From positions 1 through 34,819 of the forward strand of contig NZ_LAKD02000062.1 of assembly GCF_000968685.2 (NCBI RefSeq): a DNA stretch of 34,819 bases, read 5' to 3'. Shown piece after piece: positions 10,901 to 18,100 of this stretch. Positions within the stretch are counted from its first letter, which is position 1, and each line of letters opens with the position of its first letter. The notes under the pieces are model-generated. The model saw only the letters and a program-made list of their open reading frames with translations. It did no database searches and was not told the DNA's origin. The position numbers and the translations under genes were made by a program. This DNA comes from Streptomyces antioxidans (GTDB taxonomy: Bacteria > Actinomycetota > Actinomycetes > Streptomycetales > Streptomycetaceae).

Positions 10901-13900
10901 GACCGAGCAGGTGGAGTGGCCGGAGACCGGCCGTCCGCGCCGTGCGGGCGTCTCCTCGTTCGGCTTCAGCGGCACCAACGCCCATACGGTCCTGGAACAG
11001 GCACCGGTCCACGAGGAGGCCGCCGGGGCCGACGAGGACGCCGCGCCGCGGTACCCGCTCGTCCGGCCCGATGTGGTGGCCTGGCCGCTGTCGGCCAAGG
11101 GCGGGGACGCGCTGCGGGCCCAGGCCGAGCGGTTGCGCGCCCACGTCGAGGCCGACACCGGGCTCGGTGCGCTGGACGTGGCGTACGCGCTGGCCACCAC
11201 CCGATCCGCCCTGGAGCACCGCGCGGTGGTCCTCGGCCAGGACCGGGACCGGCTGCTCGCGGGGCTGACCGCCCTCGCCCGCGGCGAGTCCGCCGCGCAG
11301 CTGGTCCGGGGCGTGCCCGTGGAGGGCCGCACCGCGGTGCTCTTCACCGGGCAGGGCAGCCAGCGGCTCGGCATGGGCCGTGAGCTGTACGAGGCCAGCC
11401 CGGTCTTCGCGGAGGCGCTGGACGCGGTCTGCGCCGAGCTGGACCGGCACCTCGAACGGCCGCTGTACGAGGTGCTGTTCGGGGACGACCAGGAGCCGCT
11501 GGACCGGACCGGGTTCACCCAGCCCGCGCTGTTCGCCGTCGAGGTGGCGCTGTTCCGGCTGGCCGAGGCCGCGGGCCTGCGGCCGGACGTCCTGACCGGG
11601 CACTCCATCGGCGAGCTGGCCGCGGCACATGTGGCCGGGGTGCTGTCGCTGGAGGACGCCGCCATGCTGGTGGCCGCGCGCGGCCGTCTGATGCAGCAAC
11701 TGCCCTCCGGCGGCGCCATGATCGCGCTGCAGGCGTCGGAGGACGAGGTCGAGCCGCTGCTGACCGAGCGGGTCGGCATCGCCGCGCTCAACGGGCCGTC
11801 GTCGGTGGTCATCGCGGGCGATGCGGAGGCGGCTGTCGCGATCGCTTCCGATTTCGCGGCGCGGGGCCGTAAGACCAAGCGGCTCACCGTGAGCCACGCC
11901 TTCCACTCCCCGCTGATGGACGGCATGCTCGCCGGGTTCCGCAAGGTCGCCGAGGGGCTGACCTACCACGCGCCGCGCATCCCGATCGTCTCCACCGTCA
12001 CCGGACAGCAGATCTCCGACGAGCTGGGCATGGCGGCCGACTACTGGGTGCGCCACGTCCGCCACGCCGTCCGCTTCCTCGACGGGGTCCGCGTCCTGGA
12101 GGCCCAGGGCGTCACCACCTACGTCGAACTGGGCCCGGACGGGGTGCTGTCCGCCATGGCGCAGGACTGCGTCACCGCCGGGGGCGAGGGCGAGGGCGCG
12201 GAGGACGTGGCCTTCGTGCCCGTGCTGCGCGCCGGGCGCCCCGAGACCGAGACGCTGACCGGCGCCCTCGCCACGCTGCACGTCCGGGGCGTGGCCCTGG
12301 ACTGGGAGGCGCTGTTCGCCGGGACCGGCGCCCGCCGCGTCGAGCTGCCCACGTACGCGTTCCAGCGGCGGCGCTACTGGCTCGATGGCACCCCGCGGCA
12401 CACGCCGGGCCAGGAGGCCACGGCCGACGACACGGCGGGCGCCCGGTTCTGGGAGGCCGTCGAGAGCGACGACCTCACCTCGCTGTCGGACGCCGTGGGC
12501 ATCGATGTGGACCAGCCGCTCAGCGCGCTGCTCCCGGCGCTGTCCGCGTGGCGGCGCCGGGAGCGCGAGCGGTCCGCGCTCGACGGCTGGCGCTACCGCG
12601 TCACCTGGAAGCCGCTGGAAGAGCCCCGGCTCGCCGCCGCGCCCGGCGTCTGGCTGGTCGCCGAACCGGCCGCGGCGGCGGGCCACACCGACACCGTGCG
12701 GCGTGTCGTGGCCGCGCTGGCCGACCGGGGCGCCGACATCCGGCGCATCGCCCCGGCCGGGGGCGCGGCCGATGGCGGGGACCTCGACCGGGACGCCCTG
12801 GCGGACCGGATCCGCCGTGCCGCGGCCGGTGAGCCGGTGCACGGGGTGCTGTCGCTGCTCGCGCTGGACGAGCGTGCGCACCCCGACCACCCGGCCGCGT
12901 CCACCGGGCTGCTGCGCACCGGAGTGCTGGTGCAGGCGCTCGGCGACGCGGGCCTGGACGCCCCGCTGTGGTGTGCCACCACCGGCGCCGTCGCCACCGC
13001 CGCCTCGGAGCCGGTCGGCAGCGCCGCGCAGGCGCAGATCTGGGGCCTGGGCCGGGTGGTCGCGCTGGAACACCCCGAGCGCTGGGGCGGTCTGATCGAC
13101 CTGCCAGCGACGCTCGACGAACGGGCCGCCGACCGCCTGGCCGGTGTGCTCGGCGGACACGCCGACGCCGACGAGGACCAGCTGGCGATCCGCACCCCCG
13201 GAGTCCTGGCCCGCCGCCTCACCCACGCGGAGCGCACCCGCACTGACCACACTCGCGTCGAGGGCTCCTACGCGGAGCGTGGCCACGCGGAGGGCGCCGG
13301 TACTGAGCACACACACGCTGGCGCCTACGTCGAGGGTGGCCACGCGGAGCGCACCCGCACTGACCACACTCGCGTCGAGGGCTCCCCTGCGGAGGGCACC
13401 GGCACTGACCGTACGCACGCTGAGGTCACCTACGCCGAGCGTGCCCGCGCTGAGGGCGCGTTCGCGGAGGGCACCGGCGCTGACCACCACCACGCCGAGG
13501 GCGCTTACGTCGAGGGTGGCCACGTGGAGAGCACCCGCACTGCGCGCACCTATGCCGAGCGCACCCGCGCCGCGGGTGTCCGTGCCGCGGGTGTCCGTGC
13601 CGCGTCCGCCCCGGGCACCGCGGCCCCGTGGCGGCCCCGGGGCACGGTGCTGGTCACGGGGGGCACCGGTGCGCTGGGTGCGCATGTGGCCCGCTGGCTG
13701 GCGGACAGTGGCGCCGAGCGGCTGGTGCTCACCAGCCGCCGTGGGCCCGATGCCCCCGGCGCCGCCGAGCTGTGCGACGAACTCGCCGCGTCCGGCGCCC
13801 AGGTGACCGTCGCCGCCTGCGATGTGACCGACCGGGACGCGGTGGCCGGGCTGCTGGCCCGGATCCGCGACGAACACCCCGGGCACCCGCTCACCGCCGT

Positions 13901-14993
13901 CGTGCACACGGCGGGCGCCGGGCAGTTCGCACCGCTCGCGGAGACCACACCGGCCGATGTCGCCGATGTGGTGGCCGCCAAGGTGGCGGGTGCGGCCCAT
14001 CTGGACGCGCTGCTCGGCGACACCGAGCTGGACGCCTTCGTGCTCTTCTCCTCGATCGCCGGGGTGTGGGGCAGCGGCGGCCAGGCCGCCTACGCGGCCG
14101 GAAACGCGTTCCTCGACGCGCTGGCCGAACAGCGCCGGGCCCGTGGCCTCACCGCCACCTCCGTGGCCTGGGGCCCGTGGGCGGACGGCGGGCTCGTCGC
14201 CGACGACGAGGCGGCCGAGCAACTGCGCCGCCGCGGCCTGCCGGTGATGGCCCCGCACTCCGCCGTCGCCGCCCTCCAGCAGGCGCTGGACCGGGACGAG
14301 ACCGCCGTGGCCGTGGCCGATGTCGACTGGGACCGCTTCGCCCCGGCGTTCGCCGCGGCCCGCCCCCGTCCGCTCATCGCCGACCTGCCCGAGGTCCGCG
14401 CGGCCTTCGCGGCTCATCCCGCGGCGGACGCGGCGGACGCGGACGGCGGCACGGCCGGGGCATCGGCGGTGACCTTGCGGCAGCGGCTCGCGGGGCTCAC
14501 CGGGCCCGAGGCCGAGAAGGCCCTGCTCGACCTCGTCCGTACGGAGGTCGCCGCCGTCCTCGGACACGACGACACCACGGCCGTCCAGGCGGGCCGGGCC
14601 TTCAAGGAGCTGGGCTTCGACTCGCTCACCGCCGTCGAGCTCCGCAACCGGCTCAACGCGGCCACCGGGCTCCAGCTCACCGCCACCCTGGTCTTCGACC
14701 ACCCGACGCCCAGCGCGCTCGCCGGTGTGCTGCGCGCCGACCTGCTCGGCGAGGACACCACTCCCGGAGTCCCCGTCCTCGCCGAAATCGACAAGCTGGA
14801 ATTCACCCTCTCCCATGTCTCCGACGACGCGACGGAACGCGAGCGGGTCACCGCACGCCTCGAAGCGCTGTTGCGGACCTGGAACGAGAACGAGAGCGCG
14901 GCGGGCGCCGACGGTGCCGACGACGCCGAACTCGACGACGCCTCCGCCGAAGACATCTTCGACATCATCAACAATGAATTCGGAAGGTCCTGA
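1..14993 (+). CDS. Modular type I polyketide synthase, modules 1-3 (5' partial)
   Basis: The reading frame is open from the first complete codon at base 3 to the TGA at 14991-14993 and gives 4996 visible residues. The 5' end lies upstream, because the first residues are already inside a ketosynthase. Domain order with residues counted from base 3: KS1 (1-312, N-terminus missing), AT1 (410-700), DH1 (783-1060), KR1 (catalytic part 1292-1545), ACP1 (1575-1647), KS2 (1674-2100), AT2 (2211-2500), KR2 (2859-3083), ACP2 (3140-3210), KS3 (3241-3668), AT3 (3779-4060), a repeat insertion (4408-4535), KR3 (4547-4790), ACP3 (4840-4913) and a C-terminal docking domain (4925-4996). It performs three rounds of malonyl extension on an ACP-bound chain and hands it to the gene 2 protein. 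No ER or TE is present. Oddities are the KR1 Ser-to-Gly change and the insertion in the KR3 linker. The next gene starts 47 bases downstream, so co-transcription is likely. The family assignment is certain; the product is unknown. Confidence 0.98.
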   Translation, partial: GVFAGTNGQDYLSLLMQAPEGLEGHLGTGNAASVVSGRVAYTFGLEGPAVTVDTACSSSLVALHLAVQALRQGECTMALAGGVTVMSTPENFIDFSRQRGLAADGRIKAFAASADGTGWGEGAGMLLVERLSDARRNGHPVLAVVRGSAINQDGASNGLTAPNGPSQQRVIRQALTSAGLTTGDVDVVEAHGTGTTLGDPIEAQALLATYGQERDAERPLWLGSIKSNIGHTQAAAGVAGIIKMVLAMRHGVLPQTLHVDAPSPHVDWSSGAVALLSEQVEWPETGRPRRAGVSSFGISGTNAHTIIEQAPSADVPAEAPGRSGLGGLLPFALSAKSAEALREQAARLHTHIASRPESAPCDLARALAVGRAALERRAVLTVGDRDELLRTLDALSRGESAPGAVEGTVVEGGKVAFLFTGQGSQRLGMGRELYDAYPVFADALDEVCAHLDLYLERPLKTVLFGEDAEALDQTQFTQPALFAVEVALFRLVSDAWGLKADFLSGHSIGELAAAHVAGVLSLSDAAKLVAARGRLMQELPAGGAMVAVQASEDEVAPLLNERVSIAALNGPDSVVIAGDEDAALEIAAGFGARGRKTKRLTVSHAFHSPRMDGMSEAFREVAEGLSYEAPRIPIVSNLTGDVVSADGIATPEFWVRHVREAVRFLDGVRTLEAQGVTTYLELGPDGVLSAMAQECVTDGDEPAFAAVLRKDRPEAEALLSAVARAHVRGVTPDWAAVFAGAGAAPVDPAELPTYAFQRQRYWPSAAALAAGDPESIGLGDIDHPLLGAAVALADADGLLLTGVLSTRTHPWLADHAVMDTVLLPGTAFVELASTAGAQVGCERLDELTLEAPLVLPEHTGVRVQLAVDGPDESGRRSFSLHSRRQDALGTEPWTRHAAGVLAPRTRMPESDHPDELAVWPPQGATPIAVEGLYEELAGAGLGYGPVFQGLRGAWRLGDNLYAEVGFPAFPEGAPLTSGAEAERFGLHPALLDAALHIIGLDSADRESALAEGALLPFAWNGVQLHAAGAGALRVRLSERSPNAVSLLVADGTGRTVATVESVALRAASADQVRAARGGLHESLFRLDWTAVPAPATGAATGDWAVLGADSAELASLEGAFGPGVRLAAYRDLAGLRTAVESGAPAPDTVLLSATGGDGGASAVHEAAQAVLALLQEWLADERFAGARLVLLTRGAVETEPGTGVADLPYAAVRGLFRSAQSENPGRLVLLDVDGEEGSYRTVPAALGVDEAELALRAGVALAPRLARVPVTDDAEDVEDGVPSGVPSYDPDGTVLITGATGTLGGLFARHLVTAHGVRHLLLVSRRGADAEGAEELGAELTAAGAAVTWAACDVADRDALAATLAAIPAERPLTAVVHTAGVLDDGVLGSLTPERMTRVMRPKVDAALNLHELTRGHELSAFVLFSGAAAVFGAPGQASYAAANSFLEALAQHRAAQGLPATALAWGLWAGAGMGSELDEVDLRRIARGGVAPIAADEGLALFDAARAGGAAVLFPMRLDHAGLHTEATATGTVPALFRGLVRTPVRRAAAVAATADGSSLAQRLAGLARPEQDRELLELVCGRVAAVLGYAGQDAVEAGRAFKELGFDSLTAVELRNDLKTVTGLRLPATLVFDYPTPTALAGHLREELLGAEETTAPLVPVRTGAAPALDDDPIVIVGMSCRYPGGVRTPEELWELVATGGDGISGFPVDRGWDLEGLYHPDPDHTGTSYTREGGFLHDAADFDPDFFGISPREALAMDPQQRLLLETSWEAFERAGIDPAGVRGSRVGVFAGVMYHDYVTGLDGIPDGVEGYIGTGNAGSIASGRVAYTFGLEGPAVTVDTACSSSLVALHWAIQALRAGECTMALAGGVAVMATPETFIDFSRQRGLATDGRCKSFAAGADGTGWGEGAGMLLVERLSDARRNGHPVLAVVRGSAINQDGASNGLTAPNGPSQQRVIRQALATAGLAAGEVDVVEAHGTGTTLGDPIEAQALLATYGQERDAERPLWLGSIKSNIGHTQAAAGVAGIIKMVLAMRHGVLPRTLHVDAPSPNVDWEDGAVALLTEQVEWPETGRPRRAGVSSFGISGTNAHTIIEQPPAAEDREAAVALPSAVPPVPPVLPWPLSAVGGDALRDQARRLRDRLRDGLRGADEDLDLAAIGYTLATGRTAFEDRAVLVADGRDGFLRALEALASGEPATGVVQGSPVAGKLAFLFTGQGSQRLGMGRELYDAYPVFADALDEVCDELDAHLERPLRDVLFGDDAAVLDRTGFTQPALFAVEVALFRLVEAWGLRPDFLSGHSIGEVAAAHVAGVLSLSDAAKLVAARGRLMQELPAGGVMVAVEASEDEVAPLLNERVSIAALNGPTSVVVAGDEDAAVAIASGFEARGRKIKRLAVSHAFHSPRMDGMLEAFREVAEGLAYEAPRIPIVSNLTGGVVSAEEITTADFWVRHVREAVRFLDGVRTLEAQGVTTYLELGPDGVLSAMGQDCLAEGGTAGFVAALRGGRPEAETVTTALAALHTRGLPVDWEAFYAGTGARGVELPTYAFQRRRYWLDVRTATVAPEATAQHAVDARFWEAVERADLASLAETLNLGAEDNGALEALLPSLSSWRRQQSERSTVDGWRYRVTWKPVTDRSAASLTGCWLVVAPAGAAEDVWAAGAVRMLNERGVDVRRVELTADDDRAAVAERLAAAIGDTPVTGGVLSLLALADNDGEGDGDGDVLLRTAALTQALGDAGIGAPLWVATRGAVAVGRSDGTVSPAQARLWGLGRVAALEVPERWGGLVDLPETADERALGRLAEVLAAAVGGATAIGGAGGGGEDQVAVRASGVFGRRLVRASVSASASDSWTPGAGTTLVTGGTGALGAQVARWLVENGAAHVLLTSRRGLDAPGAAELRDELAASGARVTVAGCDVADRDALARLLADIPAELPLTAVVHTAGVLDDGVLDSLTPERFATVLRAKADAALALDELTRDRELSAFVLFSSISGTFGAAGQGNYAAANAYLDALAERRRAQGLPATSIAWGPWAEGGMATDGALEQRLRRGGLPPMDAELATGALQRALDLDDTVVTVADIDWERFAPDFTAARPSRLLADLPELRAAAENTATAPAADGSSLAARLAGLAEAERDRLLLDLVRTQVAAVLGHDGSESIGADRAFGELGFDSLTAVELRNRLGAASGVQLPATLVFDYPTAAALAGYLRGELIETGIGTGTGTDADSARPASVTAAADDEPIAIVAMSCRFPGGVRSPEELWQLLTTGGDAIAEFPADRGWDLDALYDPDPDTRGTFYAREGGFLYDAGHFDAAFFGISPREALAMDPQQRLLLETSWEAFERAGIDPATLRGTSAGVFVGSNGQDYDASLHTVPEGVEGYLGTGNAASVVSGRLAYTFGLEGPAVTVDTACSSSLVALHWAIQALRQGECSLALAGGVTVMASPGAYIEFSRQRGLAPDGRCKAFAAGADGTGWGEGVGMLLVERLSDARRNGHPVLALVRGSAINQDGASNGLTAPNGPAQQRVIRQALAGAGLSAAEVDAVEAHGTGTRLGDPIEAQALLATYGRERDAERPLWLGAIKSNIGHTQAAAGVAGVIKMVQAMRHGVLPRTLHVDEPSPHVDWSAGAVSLLTEQVEWPETGRPRRAGVSSFGFSGTNAHTVLEQAPVHEEAAGADEDAAPRYPLVRPDVVAWPLSAKGGDALRAQAERLRAHVEADTGLGALDVAYALATTRSALEHRAVVLGQDRDRLLAGLTALARGESAAQLVRGVPVEGRTAVLFTGQGSQRLGMGRELYEASPVFAEALDAVCAELDRHLERPLYEVLFGDDQEPLDRTGFTQPALFAVEVALFRLAEAAGLRPDVLTGHSIGELAAAHVAGVLSLEDAAMLVAARGRLMQQLPSGGAMIALQASEDEVEPLLTERVGIAALNGPSSVVIAGDAEAAVAIASDFAARGRKTKRLTVSHAFHSPLMDGMLAGFRKVAEGLTYHAPRIPIVSTVTGQQISDELGMAADYWVRHVRHAVRFLDGVRVLEAQGVTTYVELGPDGVLSAMAQDCVTAGGEGEGAEDVAFVPVLRAGRPETETLTGALATLHVRGVALDWEALFAGTGARRVELPTYAFQRRRYWLDGTPRHTPGQEATADDTAGARFWEAVESDDLTSLSDAVGIDVDQPLSALLPALSAWRRRERERSALDGWRYRVTWKPLEEPRLAAAPGVWLVAEPAAAAGHTDTVRRVVAALADRGADIRRIAPAGGAADGGDLDRDALADRIRRAAAGEPVHGVLSLLALDERAHPDHPAASTGLLRTGVLVQALGDAGLDAPLWCATTGAVATAASEPVGSAAQAQIWGLGRVVALEHPERWGGLIDLPATLDERAADRLAGVLGGHADADEDQLAIRTPGVLARRLTHAERTRTDHTRVEGSYAERGHAEGAGTEHTHAGAYVEGGHAERTRTDHTRVEGSPAEGTGTDRTHAEVTYAERARAEGAFAEGTGADHHHAEGAYVEGGHVESTRTARTYAERTRAAGVRAAGVRAASAPGTAAPWRPRGTVLVTGGTGALGAHVARWLADSGAERLVLTSRRGPDAPGAAELCDELAASGAQVTVAACDVTDRDAVAGLLARIRDEHPGHPLTAVVHTAGAGQFAPLAETTPADVADVVAAKVAGAAHLDALLGDTELDAFVLFSSIAGVWGSGGQAAYAAGNAFLDALAEQRRARGLTATSVAWGPWADGGLVADDEAAEQLRRRGLPVMAPHSAVAALQQALDRDETAVAVADVDWDRFAPAFAAARPRPLIADLPEVRAAFAAHPAADAADADGGTAGASAVTLRQRLAGLTGPEAEKALLDLVRTEVAAVLGHDDTTAVQAGRAFKELGFDSLTAVELRNRLNAATGLQLTATLVFDHPTPSALAGVLRADLLGEDTTPGVPVLAEIDKLEFTLSHVSDDATERERVTARLEALLRTWNENESAAGADGADDAELDDASAEDIFDIINNEFGRS
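5022..9630 (+). other. PKS module 2: KS-AT(malonyl)-KR(B-type)-ACP
   Basis: KS2 (5022 to about 6300) has Cys at 5538-5540, HGTGT and SNIGHTQ. AT2 (about 6633-7500) has GHSIG with Ser at 6912-6914 and HAFH at 7203-7214, so malonyl. No DH follows. Instead a short helical segment with FWEAVE and LPSLSSWRR (about 7725-7851) matches the dimerization element known upstream of KRs in DH-less modules. The KR2 structural part runs about 7875-8550 and the catalytic part 8577-9250, with TGGTGALG, LDD at 8844-8852 and FSS...GNYAAAN, so an active B-type KR giving a (3R) hydroxyl is expected. ACP2 has its Ser at 9519-9521. Small low-complexity patches occur at 8155-8180 (Asp/Gly) and 8440-8475 (Gly/Ala) in the KR structural part and at 9642-9680 (Gly/Thr) in the ACP2-KS3 linker. 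Confidence 0.94.
9723..14740 (+). other. PKS module 3: KS-AT(malonyl)-KR(A-type)-ACP
   Basis: KS3 (9723 to about 11003) has Cys at 10239-10241, HGTGTRLGDP and SNIGHTQ. AT3 (about 11337-12180) has GHSIG with Ser at 11604-11606 and HAFH at 11895-11906, so malonyl. It differs from the other ATs in codon use and in its later part (STVTGQQISDELGMAADYW). The dimerization-type helix lies at about 12435-12560. The KR3 structural part runs about 12580-13220 and is followed by a repeat insertion (13224-13608). The KR3 catalytic part (13641 to about 14370) lacks LDD (it reads HTAGAGQFAPL) and has Trp at 14067-14069 (GVWGSGGQAAY), the A-type marker. Gln rather than His near the Tyr fits the unepimerised A1 subtype, which is inference. 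ACP3 has its Ser at 14622-14624. Predicted output is a (3S) hydroxyl. Confidence 0.94.
13223..13608 (+). repeat. In-frame repeat expansion in the module 3 KR linker
   Basis: Between the end of the KR3 structural subdomain (VLARRLT) and the KR3 catalytic core (RGTVLVTGGTG) lie about 128 residues that the equivalent linkers of modules 2 and 5 lack. The DNA contains a perfect 46-base direct repeat (13223-13268 and 13340-13385, 117 bases apart), a perfect 19-base repeat (13326-13344 and 13506-13524, 180 bases apart) and a tandem 15-base repeat (13571-13585 and 13586-13600). The peptide is rich in His, Glu, Thr, Arg and Gly, with recurring HAERTRTDHTRVEGS, AYVEGGH and AEGTGxD units; I count 12 His from 13224 to about 13520. 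The spacings are multiples of three, so the frame survives. No known domain is recognised. Confidence 0.93.
14775..14990 (+). other. C-terminal docking domain of gene 1 protein
   Basis: After ACP3 the protein continues for about 72 residues with a helical, charged segment (VLAEIDKLEFTLSHVSDD), then a low-complexity acidic Ala/Asp stretch, then a short terminal amphipathic helix (SAEDIFDIINNEF). This layout is that of class-1 PKS C-terminal docking domains, in which two helices dimerise and the last helix binds the coiled coil of the next protein. The expected partner is the NEEKLLDNLKWM-type N-terminus of the gene 2 product, directly downstream. Confidence 0.85.
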
Positions 14994-15024
14994 CGTGATG
15001 ACCGCCCTCAATTCAACTGACATC

Positions 15025-15033
15025 AGGAGGTGA
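15025..15033 (+). promoter_or_regulatory. Strong ribosome binding site of gene 2
   Basis: AGGAGGTGA is complementary to the 3' end of 16S rRNA over nine bases and ends 7 bases before GTG 15041. It fixes the start codon. The 47-base gap between genes 1 and 2 (14994-15040) shows no terminator hairpin or evident promoter, consistent with one transcript. Confidence 0.9.
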
Positions 15034-15040
15034 CGTTTCC

Positions 15041-15142
15041 GTGGCTAGCGCGAACGAAGAGAAGCTTCTCGACAATCTGAAGTGGATGACCACTGAGCTG
15101 CGCCGGGCCCGTCGCCGCCTGACCGAGGTGGAGGCGGATGCG
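15041..15142 (+). other. N-terminal docking coiled coil of gene 2 protein
   Basis: The first 34 residues are a charged helix (NEEKLLDNLKWM, then TTELRRARRRLTEVE) directly before the KS start at EPIAIVAM. This is the class-1 PKS N-terminal docking coiled coil and should receive the chain from the gene 1 protein. Confidence 0.88.
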
Positions 15143-18100
15143 CAGGAACCGATCGCCATTGTGGCGATGAGCTGCCGTTTCCCCGGTGGCGTCGGTTCTC
15201 CAGAGGAGCTGTGGCAACTGGTCGCGGAGGGCGGCGACGCCATTTCCGGATTCCCCGCCGACCGCGGCTGGGACATCGAGGGGCTGGCCGATCCCGACCC
15301 CGACCGCAAGGGCACCTTCTACAACAGCGGCGGCGGATTCCTCGACGGCGCCGCCGAATTCGACCCCGGATTCTTCGGCATTTCGCCGCGCGAGGCCCTG
15401 GCCATGGACCCGCAGCAGCGGCTGCTGCTGGAAACGTCCTGGGAGGCGTTCGAGCGCGCGGGGATCGACCCGACGTCCGTCAAGGGCAGCCGCACCGGCG
15501 TGTACGTGGGCGCCGCGGCCATGGGCTACGGCTCCGATGCCCAGGGCGCGCCGGAGGAGCTGGAGGGCCTGCTGCTCACCGGCGGTGCCACCAGCGTGCT
15601 GTCCGGCCGTATCGCCTACACCTTCGGCCTCGAGGGCCCGGCCGCCACGATCGACACCGCGTGCTCGTCGTCGCTGGTCGCGCTGCACTGGGCGGCCCAG
15701 GCGCTGCGGCAGCGCGAATGCTCGCTGGCCCTCGTCGGCGGCGTCACCGTGATGCCCAACCCCGATGTGTTCGTGGAGTTCAGCCGCCAGCGCGGCCTCG
15801 CCCCCGACGGCCGCTGCAAGTCCTTCGCCGCGTCGGCGGACGGCACCGGCTGGTCCGAGGGCGTCGGCGTCCTGCTGGTGGAGCGGCTGTCGGACGCGAG
15901 GCGCAACGGCCACCAGGTGCTGGCCGTCGTGCGCGGCAGCGCGGTGAACCAGGACGGCGCGTCCAACGGTCTGACGGCGCCGAACGGCCCGTCCCAGCGG
16001 CGCGTCATCCGCCAGGCGCTGGAGAACGCCCGGCTGTCCGCCGCCGAGATCGACGTCGTCGAGGCGCATGGCACCGGCACCACGCTGGGCGACCCCATCG
16101 AGGCCCAGGCGCTGCTCGCCACCTACGGCCAGGAGCGGCCCGAGGGACGGCCGCTGTGGCTGGGCTCGCTCAAGTCCAACCTGGGCCACGCCCAGGCGGC
16201 GGCGGGTGTCGCGGGCGTCATCAAGATGGTCATGGCGATACGCCACGGCCTCATGCCCAAGACCCTCCACGTCGATGAGCCGTCCCCGACCGTGGACTGG
16301 ACGGCGGGCGACGTCTCCCTGCTGACGGAGGCCCGCCCCTGGGACGAGACCGGCAGGCCGCGCCGGGCCGGAATCTCGGCCTTCGGCGTGAGCGGCACCA
16401 ACGCCCACACCATCCTGGAGCAGGCCCCCGAGTCGGAGGCCCCGGAGGCCGAGGAGCCGTCGGCCACGGACGGGGACGCCGCGCCGGTCACCGCCACCGT
16501 GCTGCCGTGGCTCCTGTCCGCCAGGGACGCGTCGGCGCTGCGCGACAACGCCCGGCGCCTCGCCTCCCACCTCGACCGCGAACCCGCCCTGCGGACCGCC
16601 GATGTGGGCCACTCGCTGGCCACCGGCCGGGCGGCGCTGGAGCGGCGCGCGGTGCTCGTGGGCGAGGACCGCGCCGGGCTGGCCGCCGGTCTGGAGGCGC
16701 TGGCGCGGGGGGAGTCCGCGCCGGGGCTGATCGAGGGCACGGCCACCGAGGGTGAGACGGCGTTCCTGTTCACGGGGCAGGGGAGTCAGCGGCTGGGGAT
16801 GGGTCGTGAGCTGTATGACGCCTATCCGGTGTTCGCGGACGCGCTGGACGCGGTGTGCGCGGAGCTGGACCCGCACCTTGAACGGCCCCTGAAGGAGGTT
16901 CTGTTCGGGGACGATGCTGAGGCCTTGGATCGGACGGGGTTCACCCAGCCCGCGCTGTTCGCGGTTGAGGTGGCGTTGTTCCGGCTGGTCTCGGATGCCT
17001 GGGGTCTGAAGGCGGACTTCCTGTCCGGGCACTCCATTGGTGAGCTTGCTGCCGCGCATGTGGCGGGTGTGCTCTCGCTCGCGGACGCCGCAAAATTGGT
17101 GGCGGCGCGTGGGCGGTTGATGCAGGAGCTGCCGGTCGGTGGCGCGATGATCGCGATCCAGGCGTCCGAGGATGAGGTGGCGCCGCTGCTGACCGAGCGG
17201 GTGTCGATTGCCGCGCTGAACGGGCCGTCGTCGGTGGTCGTCGCGGGTGATGAGGACGCGGCTGTCGCGATCGCGTCCGGTTTCGAGGCGCGGGGCCGTA
17301 AGACCAAGCGGCTCACGGTCAGCCATGCGTTCCACTCCCCGCGTATGGACGGGATGTTGGAGGCGCTCCGGGAGGTCGCGGAGGGGCTTACGTATGAGGC
17401 CCCGCGCATTCCGATCGTCTCCAACCTCACCGGGGATGTGGTGTCCGCCGAGGAGATCACCCGTCCGGACTTCTGGGTGCGCCACGTCCGCGAGGCCGTC
17501 CGCTTCCTCGACGGTGTGCGCACCCTCGAGGCCAAGGGCGTCACCACGTATATCGAGCTGGGCCCGGACGGTGTGCTCACCGCGATGGCCCAGGACTGCC
17601 TGACCCGCGACGACGCCACCCTTGTGCCCGCGCTGCGCAAGGACCGCCCCGAGGCCGAGGCGCTGACCACGGCCGTCGCGCGGGTGCATGTGCGCGGTGT
17701 GGCGGTGGACTGGGCCGGATACTTCGCCGGCAGGGACGCCCACCACGTGGACCTGCCGACGTATGCCTTCCAGCACGAGCGGTTCTGGCTGGAGCCTGGT
17801 GCGGCGTCCGTGGGCGATGTGGCCTCCGTGGGGCTGGAGTTGGCTGGCCATCCGCTGCTCGGCGCCGCGGTGCCGCTGGCGGAGACCGACGGGCTGGTGT
17901 TCACCGGACGGCTGGGTGTGGATACCCATCCGTGGCTGGCCGACCATGTGGTGCAGGGCGCGGTGGTGCTGCCCGGCACGGCGTTCGTCGAGCTCGCCGT
18001 CCGCGCCGGTGACCAGGTCGGCTGCGACCTGCTCGACGAACTGACCCTGCACGCCCCGCTGGTGCTGCCCGCGCGCGGTGGGGTCCGGCTGCAGCTCACC

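Noticed and set aside
13223..13608. CRISPR-like array
   Set aside because: Repeat units are irregular in length and spacing, all spacings are multiples of three, and the region is translated within a PKS; no cas genes are present.
7839..15023. Very long minus-strand open frame (over 2000 codons) opposite gene 1, with similar ones at 15023-18940, 21881-25678 and 31605-34808
   Set aside because: In very GC-rich coding DNA the antisense frame is often free of stops. The translations are Arg/Gly/His/Gln-rich with no recognisable domain and lie wholly opposite intact PKS domains.
14994..15040. Promoter or terminator between genes 1 and 2
   Set aside because: The gap is only 47 bases, with no convincing hairpin or -10/-35 pair; only the ribosome binding site is supported.
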